A stretch of 64,000 bases of DNA, from the NCBI GenBank assembly GCA_022844275.1, contig JALHMB010000002.1, positions 62,001 to 126,000 of the forward strand, in the 5' to 3' direction. The notes under the pieces were generated by a model. The model searched no databases, was not told the DNA's origin, and saw nothing but the letters and a program-made list of their open reading frames with translations. The DNA is from Hyphomicrobiaceae bacterium. Its GTDB lineage: Bacteria > Pseudomonadota > Alphaproteobacteria > Rhizobiales > Hyphomicrobiaceae. The translations under genes were made by a program, and so were the position numbers. Of this stretch, positions 8,404 to 17,753 are shown piece by piece; the first letter of the stretch is position 1; every line of letters begins with the position of its first letter.

Positions 8404-8793
8404 ATGGCAGAAGACGCTGATAGCTTGTTTGAAAAAGGCCTTGCGGTGCGCAAGGAGGTGCTCGGCGAGGACTATGTCAACCGATCGATCGCCGGGGCGG
8501 ACGAGTTCACGCGCACGATGGCCGAGTGGTCGACGTCATACTGCTGGGGCGCCCTGTGGGCGCGTCCAGGCTTCGATCGCCGCAGCCGCAGCATCGTCAA
8601 TCTCGCCATGATTGCGGCTCTTAATCGTCCGCATGAGCTTAAGCTGCATGTGAAGGCGGCCCGGAAGAACGGTCTCTCCAAGGATGAGATCAAGGAGATC
8701 TTTCTGCAGGTTGCCGTCTACGCCGGTGTGCCGGCGGGCATCGACAGCTTCCGCATTGCCAAGGAAGCCTTCAAGGAAATGGGTGATGAGTAA
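8404..8793 (+). CDS. Carboxymuconolactone decarboxylase family protein
   Basis: 129 residues from the ATG at 8404 with AAGGAAG upstream. The sequence matches the PcaC-type layout: a WGALWARPGFDRRSRSIVNLAMIAAL core, HELKLHVKAA, then GLSKDEIKEIFLQVAVYAGVPAG. There is no CxxC pair, so it belongs with 4-carboxymuconolactone decarboxylases rather than AhpD peroxidases. It could decarboxylate a lactone or beta-keto acid intermediate. It overlaps the next gene by eight bases. Its presence with a lactonase-like protein and an enolase-superfamily (muconate-lactonizing-like) enzyme hints at a lactone step in the pathway. Confidence 0.85.
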   Translation: MAEDADSLFEKGLAVRKEVLGEDYVNRSIAGADEFTRTMAEWSTSYCWGALWARPGFDRRSRSIVNLAMIAALNRPHELKLHVKAARKNGLSKDEIKEIFLQVAVYAGVPAGIDSFRIAKEAFKEMGDE

Positions 8794-9695
8794 CTCGGAG
8801 GCTCAGCCTTCGGTGGGCTCAGTGATCGAGCCGCCAGCGAAGATCGCGATCATTGGACTTGGCAACATGGGACGTCCCATGGGCGCCCGTCTTATCGGTG
8901 CGGGCTTTGAAGTCGTCGGTTTCGATACGGCTGAACCAATGCGCGAGATCTTCGCTCGTGACGCCGGAGGGAAGATCGCTTCTTCCCTCGTGGCCGCTGT
9001 CGATGGTGCACAGGTTGTCATCACGATGCTGCCGAACGGCGCGATCGTGCGTGAAGTGCTGAACACCGTACGCCAGCATCTTCGCACCGATGCAATCATC
9101 GTAGAGATGAGCTCCTCCGATCCTATTGGAACTCGGGAAATCGGAGAGGCGCTCGTCGCGTCTGGGTTTGGTTTCCTCGATGCGCCGGTCTCCGGCGGCG
9201 TGAAGCGGGCGATCGATGGCTCGCTTGCGATCATCGCCGGTGGTGACAGCAGCACGATCGATCGCATAGAGCCGATGCTGAAGGCGATGGGCGCCGTCTT
9301 CCGCACCGGTCCGATCGGCTCGGGGCACGCTGTCAAGGCGTTGAACAATTACGTCGGGTGCGGGGCTCGTGGCCGCACTCGAGGCCATGCAGGTCGGCAA
9401 GGCGTTCGGCGTCGAGCCCGAAGTACTGGTCGACGTGCTCAACGCTTCGACGGGCAAAAACAACTCGACCGAGGTGAAGCTCAAGCAGTTTGTCATCTCC
9501 GAACGCTACGACTCTGGCTTCTTCATCGGGCTTATGGCGAAGGATATTCGCACTGCACAACATCTTGCCGAGAGACTTGGCGTGCCGGCACCGCTGGGTG
9601 AGAGGTGTGCGTATTTGTGGGACGCTGCTGCGGAAGAACTCGGCGATAAGGCTGATCACACGGCGATCAACCGATATCTGGTAGGGCCCGCCTGA
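8786..9695 (+). pseudogene. 3-hydroxyisobutyrate dehydrogenase-like gene with frameshift
   Basis: Starts at the ATG at 8786 inside the preceding gene's end. The Rossmann motif IGLGNMGRPMG, the substrate motif DAPVSGG and the catalytic-Lys block AVKALNNY are all intact. Immediately after NNY-V the reading frame must change: from about 9354 the next frame reads S-GAGLVAALEAMQVGKAFGVEP and continues normally to 9695. Restoring two bases (TC in GTC-TCG) gives one uninterrupted ~304-residue protein. Either a recent inactivating deletion or a sequencing/assembly error. The intact product would be a beta-hydroxyacid dehydrogenase using NAD(P). Confidence 0.85.
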
Positions 9696-9735
9696 GGCCG
9701 ACACAGCTCATTTGTGCGGACATGCTACCCATTCA

Positions 9736-9747
9736 GGTCAAATGACC
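9736..9747. promoter_or_regulatory. Palindrome upstream of LysR gene
   Basis: GGTCA-AA-TGACC, a perfect 5-base dyad 73 bases before the LysR gene. Position fits an operator for the regulator or a neighbour, although the spacing is shorter than the usual T-N11-A LysR box. Confidence 0.3.
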
Positions 9748-9820
9748 GCTATCATTGAGGCGGGCTCGCGGTAGACCTTATCGCCTTAGGTCATCGGGCT
9801 CGCCACTGGAATAGCGGAAC

Positions 9821-10750
9821 ATGACAATGGAGCTGAGACAGCTCGAGTACTTCCTTGCAATTACAGACTGCGGCGCATTCTCGCGCGCTGCAGCCAAAGT
9901 CTCGGTAGCGCAGCCTGTCCTCAGCCGCCAGATCAAGGCCCTCGAGGACGCGCTCGGCACAAAGCTCTATCATCGGACGGGGCGCGGCGTCGCGCTGACC
10001 GAGGCCGGAAAGCTGCTCGAGAAGTATGCGAGGGCCATGATCCAGGCGCGAACCGCCGCCGAATACGAGATCGCCACGCTAGGCCTTTCGCCATCCGGCC
10101 ACGTCAGCCTTGGAATGCCGCCGTCCGTAATGGCGGCCCTCGCCGGGCCTTTGGTTCAACGCTTCAGCCAGAAATTCCCGAATGTCCTCCTCGGAGTGAT
10201 GGAGGGCTTCAGCGCGCACGTCTTGGATTGGCTGATCTCCGGGCGCATCGACGTCGCCGTTCTGTATGATACGCCGCACAGCCGAACGGTATCGACGGAC
10301 GAGCTTCTTACTGACGAGCTGTTCCTGCTCGGCCCTATGAACGATCCGTTCGGTGTGGGCGACGATGTGGTGCCTACCGCTGCGCTCAAGGACATTCCGC
10401 TCATCCTTCCGAGCCGGCCACACGGACTACGACTACTCGTCGATGCGGTGCTTGCGCGTCTTGGTGGGCTTGTTGCCAATGTGCGCATCGAGATTGACGC
10501 CATGCCGTCGACACTGAGGCTGGTCGAATCTGGCGTTGCGTACACGGTGCTGTCGTATGCTTGCGTGCACGATCTAGTAACAGCAGGCCGCATTCGCTAC
10601 TGGCGGCTCGAACCGACCATGAATAGGAAACTAATCCTGGCCTCTTCCACGCTGCGGCCTTCAACTGAAGCGTCGCGCGCGCTTGCACAGACTGTTCGGA
10701 GCCAGGCACGCGCCATGTTGAGGTCCGGCCAATGGTCCCCGCGCGGCTGA
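9821..10750 (+). CDS. LysR family transcriptional regulator
   Basis: 309 residues. The N-terminal winged helix-turn-helix reads MELRQLEYFLAITDCGAFSRAAAKVSVAQPVLSRQIK when split around residues 3-39, with the typical LEYF...SFSRAA...QPxLSRQI pattern, followed by a linker helix and a periplasmic-binding-like effector domain to the end. The ATG at 9821 is two codons before a second ATG; neither has a strong ribosome site. Regulators of this type usually control adjacent catabolic genes in response to a pathway acid. It lies between the upstream CoA-pathway genes and the second MmgE/PrpD gene plus TctCBA transporter. Confidence 0.92.
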   Translation: MTMELRQLEYFLAITDCGAFSRAAAKVSVAQPVLSRQIKALEDALGTKLYHRTGRGVALTEAGKLLEKYARAMIQARTAAEYEIATLGLSPSGHVSLGMPPSVMAALAGPLVQRFSQKFPNVLLGVMEGFSAHVLDWLISGRIDVAVLYDTPHSRTVSTDELLTDELFLLGPMNDPFGVGDDVVPTAALKDIPLILPSRPHGLRLLVDAVLARLGGLVANVRIEIDAMPSTLRLVESGVAYTVLSYACVHDLVTAGRIRYWRLEPTMNRKLILASSTLRPSTEASRALAQTVRSQARAMLRSGQWSPRG

Positions 10751-10979
10751 AGAGGCGGTTCCTGGCATGACGGAATATGCGTCGGCCAATATGGCTGCTA
10801 TTCCGATCGTAGTGGTACTTGGCTGATCGATTGTGGCTATTGTCCACCGCACAACGCACGGCTCGCTCAACGGCGAGGCTGAATTTCTGGATATCCCTCA
10901 AGGGTCAGACGATCGCCTTCAGCGAGCGAAAGACTTGCCGCGCGAAGAAAAAAAGGTTTAGGAGGAGGCTCGCAGAGTG

Positions 10980-12389
10980 ATGACTGACAATGCCCTGAAT
11001 GGCGCAGCCATCGCGCGTTATATCTGCGCTGCACGATCCCGCGTTATGCCGACGGAAGCTCTCGAAGCGGCGCGGATGTGTCTTGTCGACTGGATTGCGG
11101 TATGCGTCGGGGCTCGCTCTGAAGGGGCGGGCGAACACGTGCACACCCTGGCCTCTAGTTGGAGCATTCCCGGCCATTCAACTTTGCTTATTGGCGGTAG
11201 ATCCGGTGCTATAGGCGCAGCACTCGCGAACGGTACACTTGCACATTGCCTCGACTTTGACGACACCTACGTCAAAGCGAACACTCATACGAGCGCGCCA
11301 TTGTGGGCGGCGACGCTGGCACTAGGCCAGGAAGCTGGCGCCTCCGAGAGCGAGATGCTCAGCGCGTTCTTGACCGGGTTCGAGGTCGCCGCACGCGTCG
11401 GCTATGGACTTGGCGAGGCGGTAACCGCTCGAGGATTTCACGCGACTGGCGTATTCGGCCGCATCGGCGCCGCCGCTGCGGGTGCTGTGCTCTTGAACCT
11501 TGACGAGCAAACAGCGCAACACGCGCTCGGTGTTGCTGCGACACAGGCAAGCGGTCTCGTCGGTTCCTTCGGCACAATGTCCAAACCCTTCCATGCCGGC
11601 AAAGCTGCTATGGACGGCGTACTGTCGGCGCAGCTGGCTGCAGTCGGTTTCAGGGCCGCGACCGGCCTGCTGGAGCCTAGAGGTCCCCTCGCGTCTGCCA
11701 TTATCCAAGACCGCGCGGCGACCATTGCTCCGGCAGATTTCACTGAATGGGAGATCCTTAATAACAGCTTCAAGCCGTACGCAGCTTGCCACCTGACACA
11801 TCCCGCAATCGACGCAGCGCGGTCTTTTGCGCTTTCTGCAGTCGAAGTCGGGCGTGTGGCGAAGGTACACGCCGAGATCGGAGCGTTGGCGCATCAAATC
11901 ACCGGCGGCAAGACGGGTGCACCGGCGTCGTCGCTGGAGGGTAAATTCGACGTCAAGTACTGTTTGGCATTGGCGCTCCACGGCCGACCGTTGTCCGCGG
12001 CGGATTTTGCAGAGCCGTTCGAGCCCGAGCCTCAGGTGCTCGATACAGCCCAGAAGGTTCAAGCGATCGCCAGCTCATCACACGGATATTCGTCTGCGGC
12101 GGTCACAGTCGATTTCGAAGGCGGCGAGCGGCGCCGGAGTGACATCGCCATCGCGAAGGGGCATCCGGGAAACCCCATGACCTGGGATGACATGCGGGCG
12201 AAGCTTGTCGGCCTCGCAGGGGCAAGCGAACAGACTGACTCCCTTTTCGAGGCTCTCCGGCAGTTCGGTTCCAACGACCAGAAGGGGCTGCGAGCTATCG
12301 AGCGTATTGGCGGTGCAAGCCACGAAGTGGAGCGACCCCTTTCGGCAAAAAATCCACTCGCCTCGCACCGCTCGTTGGCGTCCCGCTGA
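10980..12389 (+). CDS. MmgE/PrpD family protein (second copy)
   Basis: About 469 residues, start at the ATG at 10980 (GTG at 10977 also possible) with AGGAGGAGG eleven bases upstream, one of the strongest ribosome sites in the island. Family blocks include MCLVDWIAVCVGA, the DFDDTYVKANTHTSAPLWAA region, KPFHAGKAAMDGVLSA and the C-terminal KGHPGNPMTWDDM. It is clearly diverged from the copy at 6874, so the two probably act on different intermediates or stereoisomers. Followed at 76 bases by the transporter's binding-protein gene, suggesting one transcript. Confidence 0.88.
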   Translation: MTDNALNGAAIARYICAARSRVMPTEALEAARMCLVDWIAVCVGARSEGAGEHVHTLASSWSIPGHSTLLIGGRSGAIGAALANGTLAHCLDFDDTYVKANTHTSAPLWAATLALGQEAGASESEMLSAFLTGFEVAARVGYGLGEAVTARGFHATGVFGRIGAAAAGAVLLNLDEQTAQHALGVAATQASGLVGSFGTMSKPFHAGKAAMDGVLSAQLAAVGFRAATGLLEPRGPLASAIIQDRAATIAPADFTEWEILNNSFKPYAACHLTHPAIDAARSFALSAVEVGRVAKVHAEIGALAHQITGGKTGAPASSLEGKFDVKYCLALALHGRPLSAADFAEPFEPEPQVLDTAQKVQAIASSSHGYSSAAVTVDFEGGERRRSDIAIAKGHPGNPMTWDDMRAKLVGLAGASEQTDSLFEALRQFGSNDQKGLRAIERIGGASHEVERPLSAKNPLASHRSLASR

Positions 12390-12465
12390 CGCGCTTGCGT
12401 TATCTCTCGGAAGACAAGGCTGGCTTTAGAAAGCGAGCTGGAAAAACAGCAAGGAGGAAACCTGT

Positions 12466-13443
12466 ATGTTTAAGATGCTTCATTCAGCGCTCGCGGCAGC
12501 GGCGCTGCTCGCGTTGACCGGCGGCGCGCAAGCGGCCGACTGGAAGCCCGAGAAGCCAATCAAGCTCATCATTCCGTTTGGTCCTGGTGGTGCTACGGAC
12601 ATTGTCTCCCGCATCCTCGCAGCGAAGGTCACGGAGACGATAGGGCAGCCGGTTGTTGTAGAGAACCGCGCCGGTGGTGGCGGTCTCATCGGTCTGAGCG
12701 CTGTGCGCGAGGCACGCCCTGATGGCTATACGGTGCTCGTCACCACGATCGGCTTTGGCGCCAATCCGGCTCTCTATCGGCACAAGAAGATTCCGTACGA
12801 TCCTCTCAAGGACTTCACCCTGATTACACGTACGGCGGAAATCCCGACCGTACTGGTCGTGCCTCCCTCTCTCGGCATCAATACGCTGCAGGAGTTTATC
12901 GACCGTGCTAAAGCCAAGCCTGGCACGCTCTCACTCGGCTCAGCAGGTTACGGCACCGTCAACCATCTCGCCGGTGAGCTCTTCAAGGCGGAGACAGGCA
13001 TTCAGACCATCCATGTCCCGTATCGTTCCGGCGGCCTTTCCACAACGGCAGTCGTTTCAGGCGAGATTTCCGGATTGTTCGCGACAACGCCTTCTGCGCT
13101 TGGGCATATCAAGAACAAGGCGATGGTTCCGCTGGCAATGGGCAGCGCTAAAAAGATCGATACGCTGCCAGATGTCGAGCCAACGGCGAAGTTGATACCA
13201 GGTTTCGACGTTCCCGACTGGCAGGGGTTGATCGGGCCGGCAGCTCTCCCGAAGAATATCGTCGACGCTCTTAATGCGCAATTTGGCGCAGCGCTGAAGG
13301 ATCCGGAGGTCGTCAAGCGCCTTTCGGACCTAGGGGCGATCCCGACTCCCTCCACTCCTGAGGAATTTGTGGCCTTCGTCACTTCAGAGGTCAAGAAGTG
13401 GAACAGCGTTGCCGACCGCACCGGAATGAAGGCGGAGAACTGA
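12466..13443 (+). CDS. Tripartite tricarboxylate transporter substrate-binding protein (TctC/Bug)
   Basis: 325 residues, AAGGAGG before the ATG. A signal peptide of about 23 residues ends at AQAADW. The mature protein shows the Bug-family marks KPIKLIIPFGPGGATDIVSRI and VVENRAGGGG near its start. It binds a carboxylate in the periplasm and delivers it to TctA/TctB, encoded directly downstream. The ligand loop residues do not identify the substrate. As the only uptake system in the element it presumably imports the compound degraded by the surrounding genes. Confidence 0.92.
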   Translation: MFKMLHSALAAAALLALTGGAQAADWKPEKPIKLIIPFGPGGATDIVSRILAAKVTETIGQPVVVENRAGGGGLIGLSAVREARPDGYTVLVTTIGFGANPALYRHKKIPYDPLKDFTLITRTAEIPTVLVVPPSLGINTLQEFIDRAKAKPGTLSLGSAGYGTVNHLAGELFKAETGIQTIHVPYRSGGLSTTAVVSGEISGLFATTPSALGHIKNKAMVPLAMGSAKKIDTLPDVEPTAKLIPGFDVPDWQGLIGPAALPKNIVDALNAQFGAALKDPEVVKRLSDLGAIPTPSTPEEFVAFVTSEVKKWNSVADRTGMKAEN

Positions 13444-13462
13444 GCCTTCAACTACGCGAACT

Positions 13463-13501
13463 GCGCCATCTTGGGTGAGGAACCTTCATCCGAGATGGTG
13501 C
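13463..13501 (+). terminator. Stem-loop between binding-protein and tctB genes
   Basis: GCGCCATCTTGG (13463-13474) pairs with CCGAGATGGTGC (13490-13501): 12 pairs including two G-U, with a 15-base loop. No T-tract. Lying between tctC and tctB it would act as a partial terminator or 3'-end stabiliser for the binding-protein message. Confidence 0.5.
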
Positions 13502-13570
13502 GGTCTCGACTTCACGTCGTTCGTCGCAACGGCGCAAGACGAAGCAGTGTGAACGTGAGAGGAGGACAGC

Positions 13571-14035
13571 TTGTCTCTCATTCGCAGTCCCAAGGACTTC
13601 TGGAGTGGCCTGATCTATCTGGTCGCGGCCCTATTCGGGCTGACTATCGGAAGCAACTACTCAATGGGTCGAGCAGGGCAGATGGGTCCTGGCTACTTTC
13701 CAATCATCCTCTCATCGCTTCTTCTGATGTTTGGTGCTGTGACGCTCGTTCGCTCATTCATCGTACCCGGTGAGAGCGTGACAAGGTTCGCTCTCAAGCC
13801 GGCACTTCTGATCATCGGCTCGGTGGTCGTTTTCGGCTTGTTAGTGGAGCGGGCTGGTTTCCTTGTCGCGATGTTCGCATCGACATTGATGAGTGCAAGC
13901 GCGAGCAGCGAGTTTCGTTTTGAATGGCGCGCCATCCTGGGCCTCGTTCTTTTTGTTGCCGCGGGAGCGCTTCTTTTCGTGAAGGCGCTGGGTGTGCCCA
14001 TGCCCCTGATCGGCCCTTGGTTCAATCCCAGCTGA
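13571..14035 (+). CDS. Tripartite tricarboxylate transporter TctB family protein
   Basis: 154 residues from a TTG preceded by GAGAGGAGG. Four hydrophobic segments (about 15-33, 47-65, 78-105 and 117-140) match the small membrane subunit of TctABC systems. The N-terminal SPKDFWSGLIYLVAALFGL is characteristic of the TctB (DUF1468) family. It works with TctA in the inner membrane. Ends 31 bases before the large subunit gene. Confidence 0.85.
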   Translation: MSLIRSPKDFWSGLIYLVAALFGLTIGSNYSMGRAGQMGPGYFPIILSSLLLMFGAVTLVRSFIVPGESVTRFALKPALLIIGSVVVFGLLVERAGFLVAMFASTLMSASASSEFRFEWRAILGLVLFVAAGALLFVKALGVPMPLIGPWFNPS

Positions 14036-14066
14036 TCAATGCGTTTCAAGTTAGAAAGGGCTTCGG

Positions 14067-15575
14067 GTGGACCTTCTCGGTAACCTGTGGATCGGTCTCG
14101 AGACCGCCCTCACTCCATACAATCTCCTGTACTGCCTCGTTGGCGTCTTCTTCGGCACGGCAGTTGGTGTGCTTCCAGGTCTCGGCCCAGTCGCGACCAT
14201 TGCGATGTTGCTCCCGATCACGTTCGGCTTGCCGCCGGAATCCGCCCTGATCATGCTGGCCGGCATCTACTATGGTGCCCAGTACGGCGGTTCGACGACG
14301 GCGATCCTCGTAAATTTGCCCGGCGAGTCCTCATCCGTCGTCACGGCGTTGGATGGCTACCAAATGGCGCGCCAAGGCAATGCCGGACGCGCGCTCGCAA
14401 CGGCTGCGATCGGCTCATTCATTGCGGGTACGCTCGCAACAATCGTAATCATCTTCTTTGCGCCACCTCTCGCGAGCATCGCGCTAAAATTTGGGCCAGC
14501 GGAGTATTTCTCCCTGATGGTGCTCGGTCTCATCGGGTCCATCGTCCTCGCGCGCGGATCACTACTGCATGCGCTGGCCATGATTCTTCTCGGGTTGTTC
14601 CTCGGTTTGGTCGGAACCGATATCACCTCCGGAAGCGAGCGCTACACGTTCGACCTTCCAAAGCTCGCCGATGGCATTGACTTTGTGATCGTGGCCATGG
14701 GCATCTTTGGCGTCGGTGAGATCATCGCCAACCTCGAGAACGAATCGAAGCGCGAGCTAATAACAAAGCGCGTAACGGGACTGATGCCCACGCGCGAAGA
14801 TTGGCGCCGCATTAGATGGCCTATTCTGCGCGGTACGCTGCTTGGCTCGATCCTCGGTATCCTGCCGGGTGGCGGCGCCATGCTGGCGTCATTTGGTGCC
14901 TATTCGCTAGAGAAGAAGGTGTCGCCGAACTCTGCGGAGTTCGGTAAGGGAGCCATCGAGGGAGTTGCCGCTCCGGAAGCGGCCAACAATGCCGGTGCTC
15001 AGACGTCCTTTATTCCGATGCTGACGCTCGGTATTCCATCGAACCCCGTCATGGCTCTCATGATTGGTGCCATGATCATCCAAGGTATCCAGCCGGGGCC
15101 TTCGGTCATGACCGACCAGCCCTCACTTTTCTGGGGCCTCATCGTCTCGATGTGGGTCGGCAATCTGATGCTGCTGGCGTTGAACCTGCCTCTTATCGGT
15201 TTATGGGTGCGGATGATCTCCATCCCATACCATTTCCTCTTTCCGATGATCGTTGCGTTCTGTTCCATCGGCGTGTTCTCGCTGAGCAACTCGACTTTCG
15301 ACGTGTACTTGATGGCCATCTTCGGGTTGCTCGGCTACGTGTTCCGCAAGATCGATGCAGAGCCCGCACCTCTCCTTCTCGCCTTCGTCTTGGGGCCCAT
15401 GATGGAGGAGTTTCTTCGGCGTACGTTGCTTCTTTCGCGTGGTGATACGACGGTCTTCTTCACTCGGCCTATAAGCGCGATTATGCTCGGCGTGGCGGTC
15501 ATCCTGCTCATTATCGTACTGTTGCCCTCTATCCGAAAAAAGCGCGAAGAGGCGTTCGAGGAGGAGGCGGGCTGA
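14067..15575 (+). CDS. Tripartite tricarboxylate transporter permease TctA
   Basis: 502 residues with a GTG start. About eleven membrane segments. The family signature GVLPGLGPVATIAMLLPITFG occupies about residues 31-51 and YYGAQYGGSTTAIL follows; the second conserved half has GILPGGGAMLASFGAYSLEKK and GVAAPEAANNA. This is the large transport subunit, driven by an ion gradient. Its stop overlaps the start of the CoA-transferase by one base (TGATG), a sign of translational coupling between uptake and activation of the substrate. Confidence 0.95.
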   Translation: MDLLGNLWIGLETALTPYNLLYCLVGVFFGTAVGVLPGLGPVATIAMLLPITFGLPPESALIMLAGIYYGAQYGGSTTAILVNLPGESSSVVTALDGYQMARQGNAGRALATAAIGSFIAGTLATIVIIFFAPPLASIALKFGPAEYFSLMVLGLIGSIVLARGSLLHALAMILLGLFLGLVGTDITSGSERYTFDLPKLADGIDFVIVAMGIFGVGEIIANLENESKRELITKRVTGLMPTREDWRRIRWPILRGTLLGSILGILPGGGAMLASFGAYSLEKKVSPNSAEFGKGAIEGVAAPEAANNAGAQTSFIPMLTLGIPSNPVMALMIGAMIIQGIQPGPSVMTDQPSLFWGLIVSMWVGNLMLLALNLPLIGLWVRMISIPYHFLFPMIVAFCSIGVFSLSNSTFDVYLMAIFGLLGYVFRKIDAEPAPLLLAFVLGPMMEEFLRRTLLLSRGDTTVFFTRPISAIMLGVAVILLIIVLLPSIRKKREEAFEEEAG

Positions 15576-17737
15576 TGGCTGTGGATAGCAGCGCTGTACT
15601 CGACGGAACTCTGGTTCTCGAGTTTGGTGACCGGGTCGGCGCGTCAGTTTGCGGCTCGCTCCTGGCGCAGCTCGGCGCGACGGTAGTTTTTTTCGAGAGG
15701 ACCGAACCATCCGCTCCGGCTACGAAGTGGGCTTGTCGCGAGCAGTTCGCGGCCGGCAAGCTCAGCGTTTGCCTTAATCGCGACGCTGAAGCGGACAAAG
15801 CTCTCCTGGAGCGCCTTCTAGCACACGCAGATATCATGCTTGTGTCTCCAGATATCGATCCGATCGCGGTGCCGCGGCCTCCGCGTGCTGTTGTCTGCGA
15901 GATAACCGCCTACGGATCTACCGGGCCTGATGCCGGACGTGCCGATGACGAGTGTTTCATTCAGGCCCGGTCTGGCATTGTCGATACGACCGGAAATGCT
16001 GACGGCAAGCCGGTCCATGTCTCATTCCCTGTCGTTGAGTACCAAGCTGGCGCGTATGCCGCCGCTGCAGTTTTGGCCGCGCTGAGGAGTGCGCGACTCT
16101 CCGGTCTAGGCCAGACAGTTGAAGTTGCGCTTTACGATTGCGCATTCGCTTCCATGGCGACGTTCCTGCCGGGGCTACTGGCAGGGAGCAGCAGCACGGT
16201 CAACCGCATTGGTAATCGGCACGCTATGATTTCGCCTTGGAATGTTTTTCAGGCGAGCGACGGCTGGCTGCTGATCTGCGCCGGCAGCGATCAACAGTGG
16301 CTGCGGCTGACGCAGATTATGCAGCGCGACGACCTTGGAAGCGATTTGCGTCTAGCGCGCATCGCCGATCGCGTGCGCCACTCTGGCGAGGTCGATGCGT
16401 CCGTTCAGGCGTGGGCGGCTGGGAGGACAGTCGAGCAGTGCCTTGAGGTGCTCAACAAGGCTCAGATCGCGTGCGGGCCGGTCGTCGAAATCGAGCGGCA
16501 TCCCACAGAGCCGAACCTCGTCGAGCGCGGCATGATCTTGTCCGTGGTCGATCTTGCAACCGGTGAGGATTTGTTTGTGCCCGGCTCGCCGCTCAGTATG
16601 AGCAGAACCCCGGGGCGGGCACCACAGAGCATTCCGGCGCCTGACGGTGACAGGCGTGAGGTTGATCGTATCGCACTCGCGGCGGTGACGCCCGTTGAGA
16701 GTGTTGATGCAACACCGCAGCGTCCGCTGTCCGGCGTCAGAGTTGTCGAAATCGGCCACTACACAACGGTGCCGCTCTGCACCAAGCATCTCGGTGCGCT
16801 GGGAGCGGAAGTCATCAAGATTGAGCCGCCCGAAGGTGAGGCGACGCGCGAATGGCCTCCAGTTCAGGGGCGTCAGGGCTATTTCTTCACCTACATGAAC
16901 TCTGACAAGAAAAGCGTAACTCTTGATTTACGCACCGATGAAGGAGCGGATGCGCTCTGGAAACTCATCGAGAGCGCCGACGTCCTGATCGAGAACCTTA
17001 AACCTGGCGCGCTGGCCAAGCGCGGCTTCTCTTACGAGAAGCTGATAGAGCGCAATCCGCGCCTCATCTATGCTGGCGTATCAGGCTTCGGCGTGCGTTC
17101 GCTGTATCCGGGACGGCCAGCATTCGACACCGTCATTCAGGCAATGTCCGGAATTATGGATGTTGTGCGTTCCGATGGTGTGCCGATGAAAACGGGCATC
17201 TCGATCGCCGACCTCATGGGCGCCATTGTCGCGTGCGTTGCCGTTATCGCAGCGATCGTTCATCGCGATCGGAGCGGCTTCGGCCAGTCGATCGATCTAT
17301 CCATGCAGGACGTTGCAGCGTGGATGACACAGACTGCGTGGAACAGACGTGGAGCCACCGGACGCCAGCTTTGCGTGGTGCGATGCGCGGACGGACACGT
17401 TATTGCCGAGGGTGACCTGCCGCCCGATGTGTCGACGGACGGCATGACGCGTTCCGAGGCGGTGCCATACCTACGCGAGCGCGGCGTCACTGCATCGGCG
17501 GTGCTCTCAGTCCCCGAAATGCTGAGTCTTCCCCAGACCGTGGAACGCAGACTTTGGTTTAAGGCAGGCGGCGATGAGTTCGCGTGGCCGCTCCTCGATT
17601 GCCCGATGCGGCTTTCTCGGACACCTGCACGCGTAGAGCATCCAATGCCGGCTCTCGGTCGCGACAATTCGGCCGTTCTCGGCGCGCCGAGCTCTGCTGC
17701 ACCGAGATCAATGGCATCCTCCGAACGTAGTCTCTAG
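15575..17737 (+). CDS. Tandem-domain CaiB/BaiF (family III) CoA-transferase
   Basis: 720 residues, about twice the usual ~400. Residues ~1-370 form one CaiB/BaiF domain (ITAYGSTGPDAG, then GQTVEVALYDCAF) and ~385-720 a second, more canonical one starting LSGVRVVEIGHYTTVPLC with ADVLIENLKPGALAKRG, SGFG and GQSIDLSMQDVAAW. The nucleophilic Asp of family III enzymes is in the MQD/LYD position, and an Asp is present in both halves (LYDCAF and MQDVAAW). It should transfer CoA to the imported acid. Its one-base overlap with tctA ties it to uptake. The fusion could make a pseudo-heterodimer. Confidence 0.88.
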   Translation: MAVDSSAVLDGTLVLEFGDRVGASVCGSLLAQLGATVVFFERTEPSAPATKWACREQFAAGKLSVCLNRDAEADKALLERLLAHADIMLVSPDIDPIAVPRPPRAVVCEITAYGSTGPDAGRADDECFIQARSGIVDTTGNADGKPVHVSFPVVEYQAGAYAAAAVLAALRSARLSGLGQTVEVALYDCAFASMATFLPGLLAGSSSTVNRIGNRHAMISPWNVFQASDGWLLICAGSDQQWLRLTQIMQRDDLGSDLRLARIADRVRHSGEVDASVQAWAAGRTVEQCLEVLNKAQIACGPVVEIERHPTEPNLVERGMILSVVDLATGEDLFVPGSPLSMSRTPGRAPQSIPAPDGDRREVDRIALAAVTPVESVDATPQRPLSGVRVVEIGHYTTVPLCTKHLGALGAEVIKIEPPEGEATREWPPVQGRQGYFFTYMNSDKKSVTLDLRTDEGADALWKLIESADVLIENLKPGALAKRGFSYEKLIERNPRLIYAGVSGFGVRSLYPGRPAFDTVIQAMSGIMDVVRSDGVPMKTGISIADLMGAIVACVAVIAAIVHRDRSGFGQSIDLSMQDVAAWMTQTAWNRRGATGRQLCVVRCADGHVIAEGDLPPDVSTDGMTRSEAVPYLRERGVTASAVLSVPEMLSLPQTVERRLWFKAGGDEFAWPLLDCPMRLSRTPARVEHPMPALGRDNSAVLGAPSSAAPRSMASSERSL

Positions 17738-17753
17738 TCAGAGCAGATTTATC

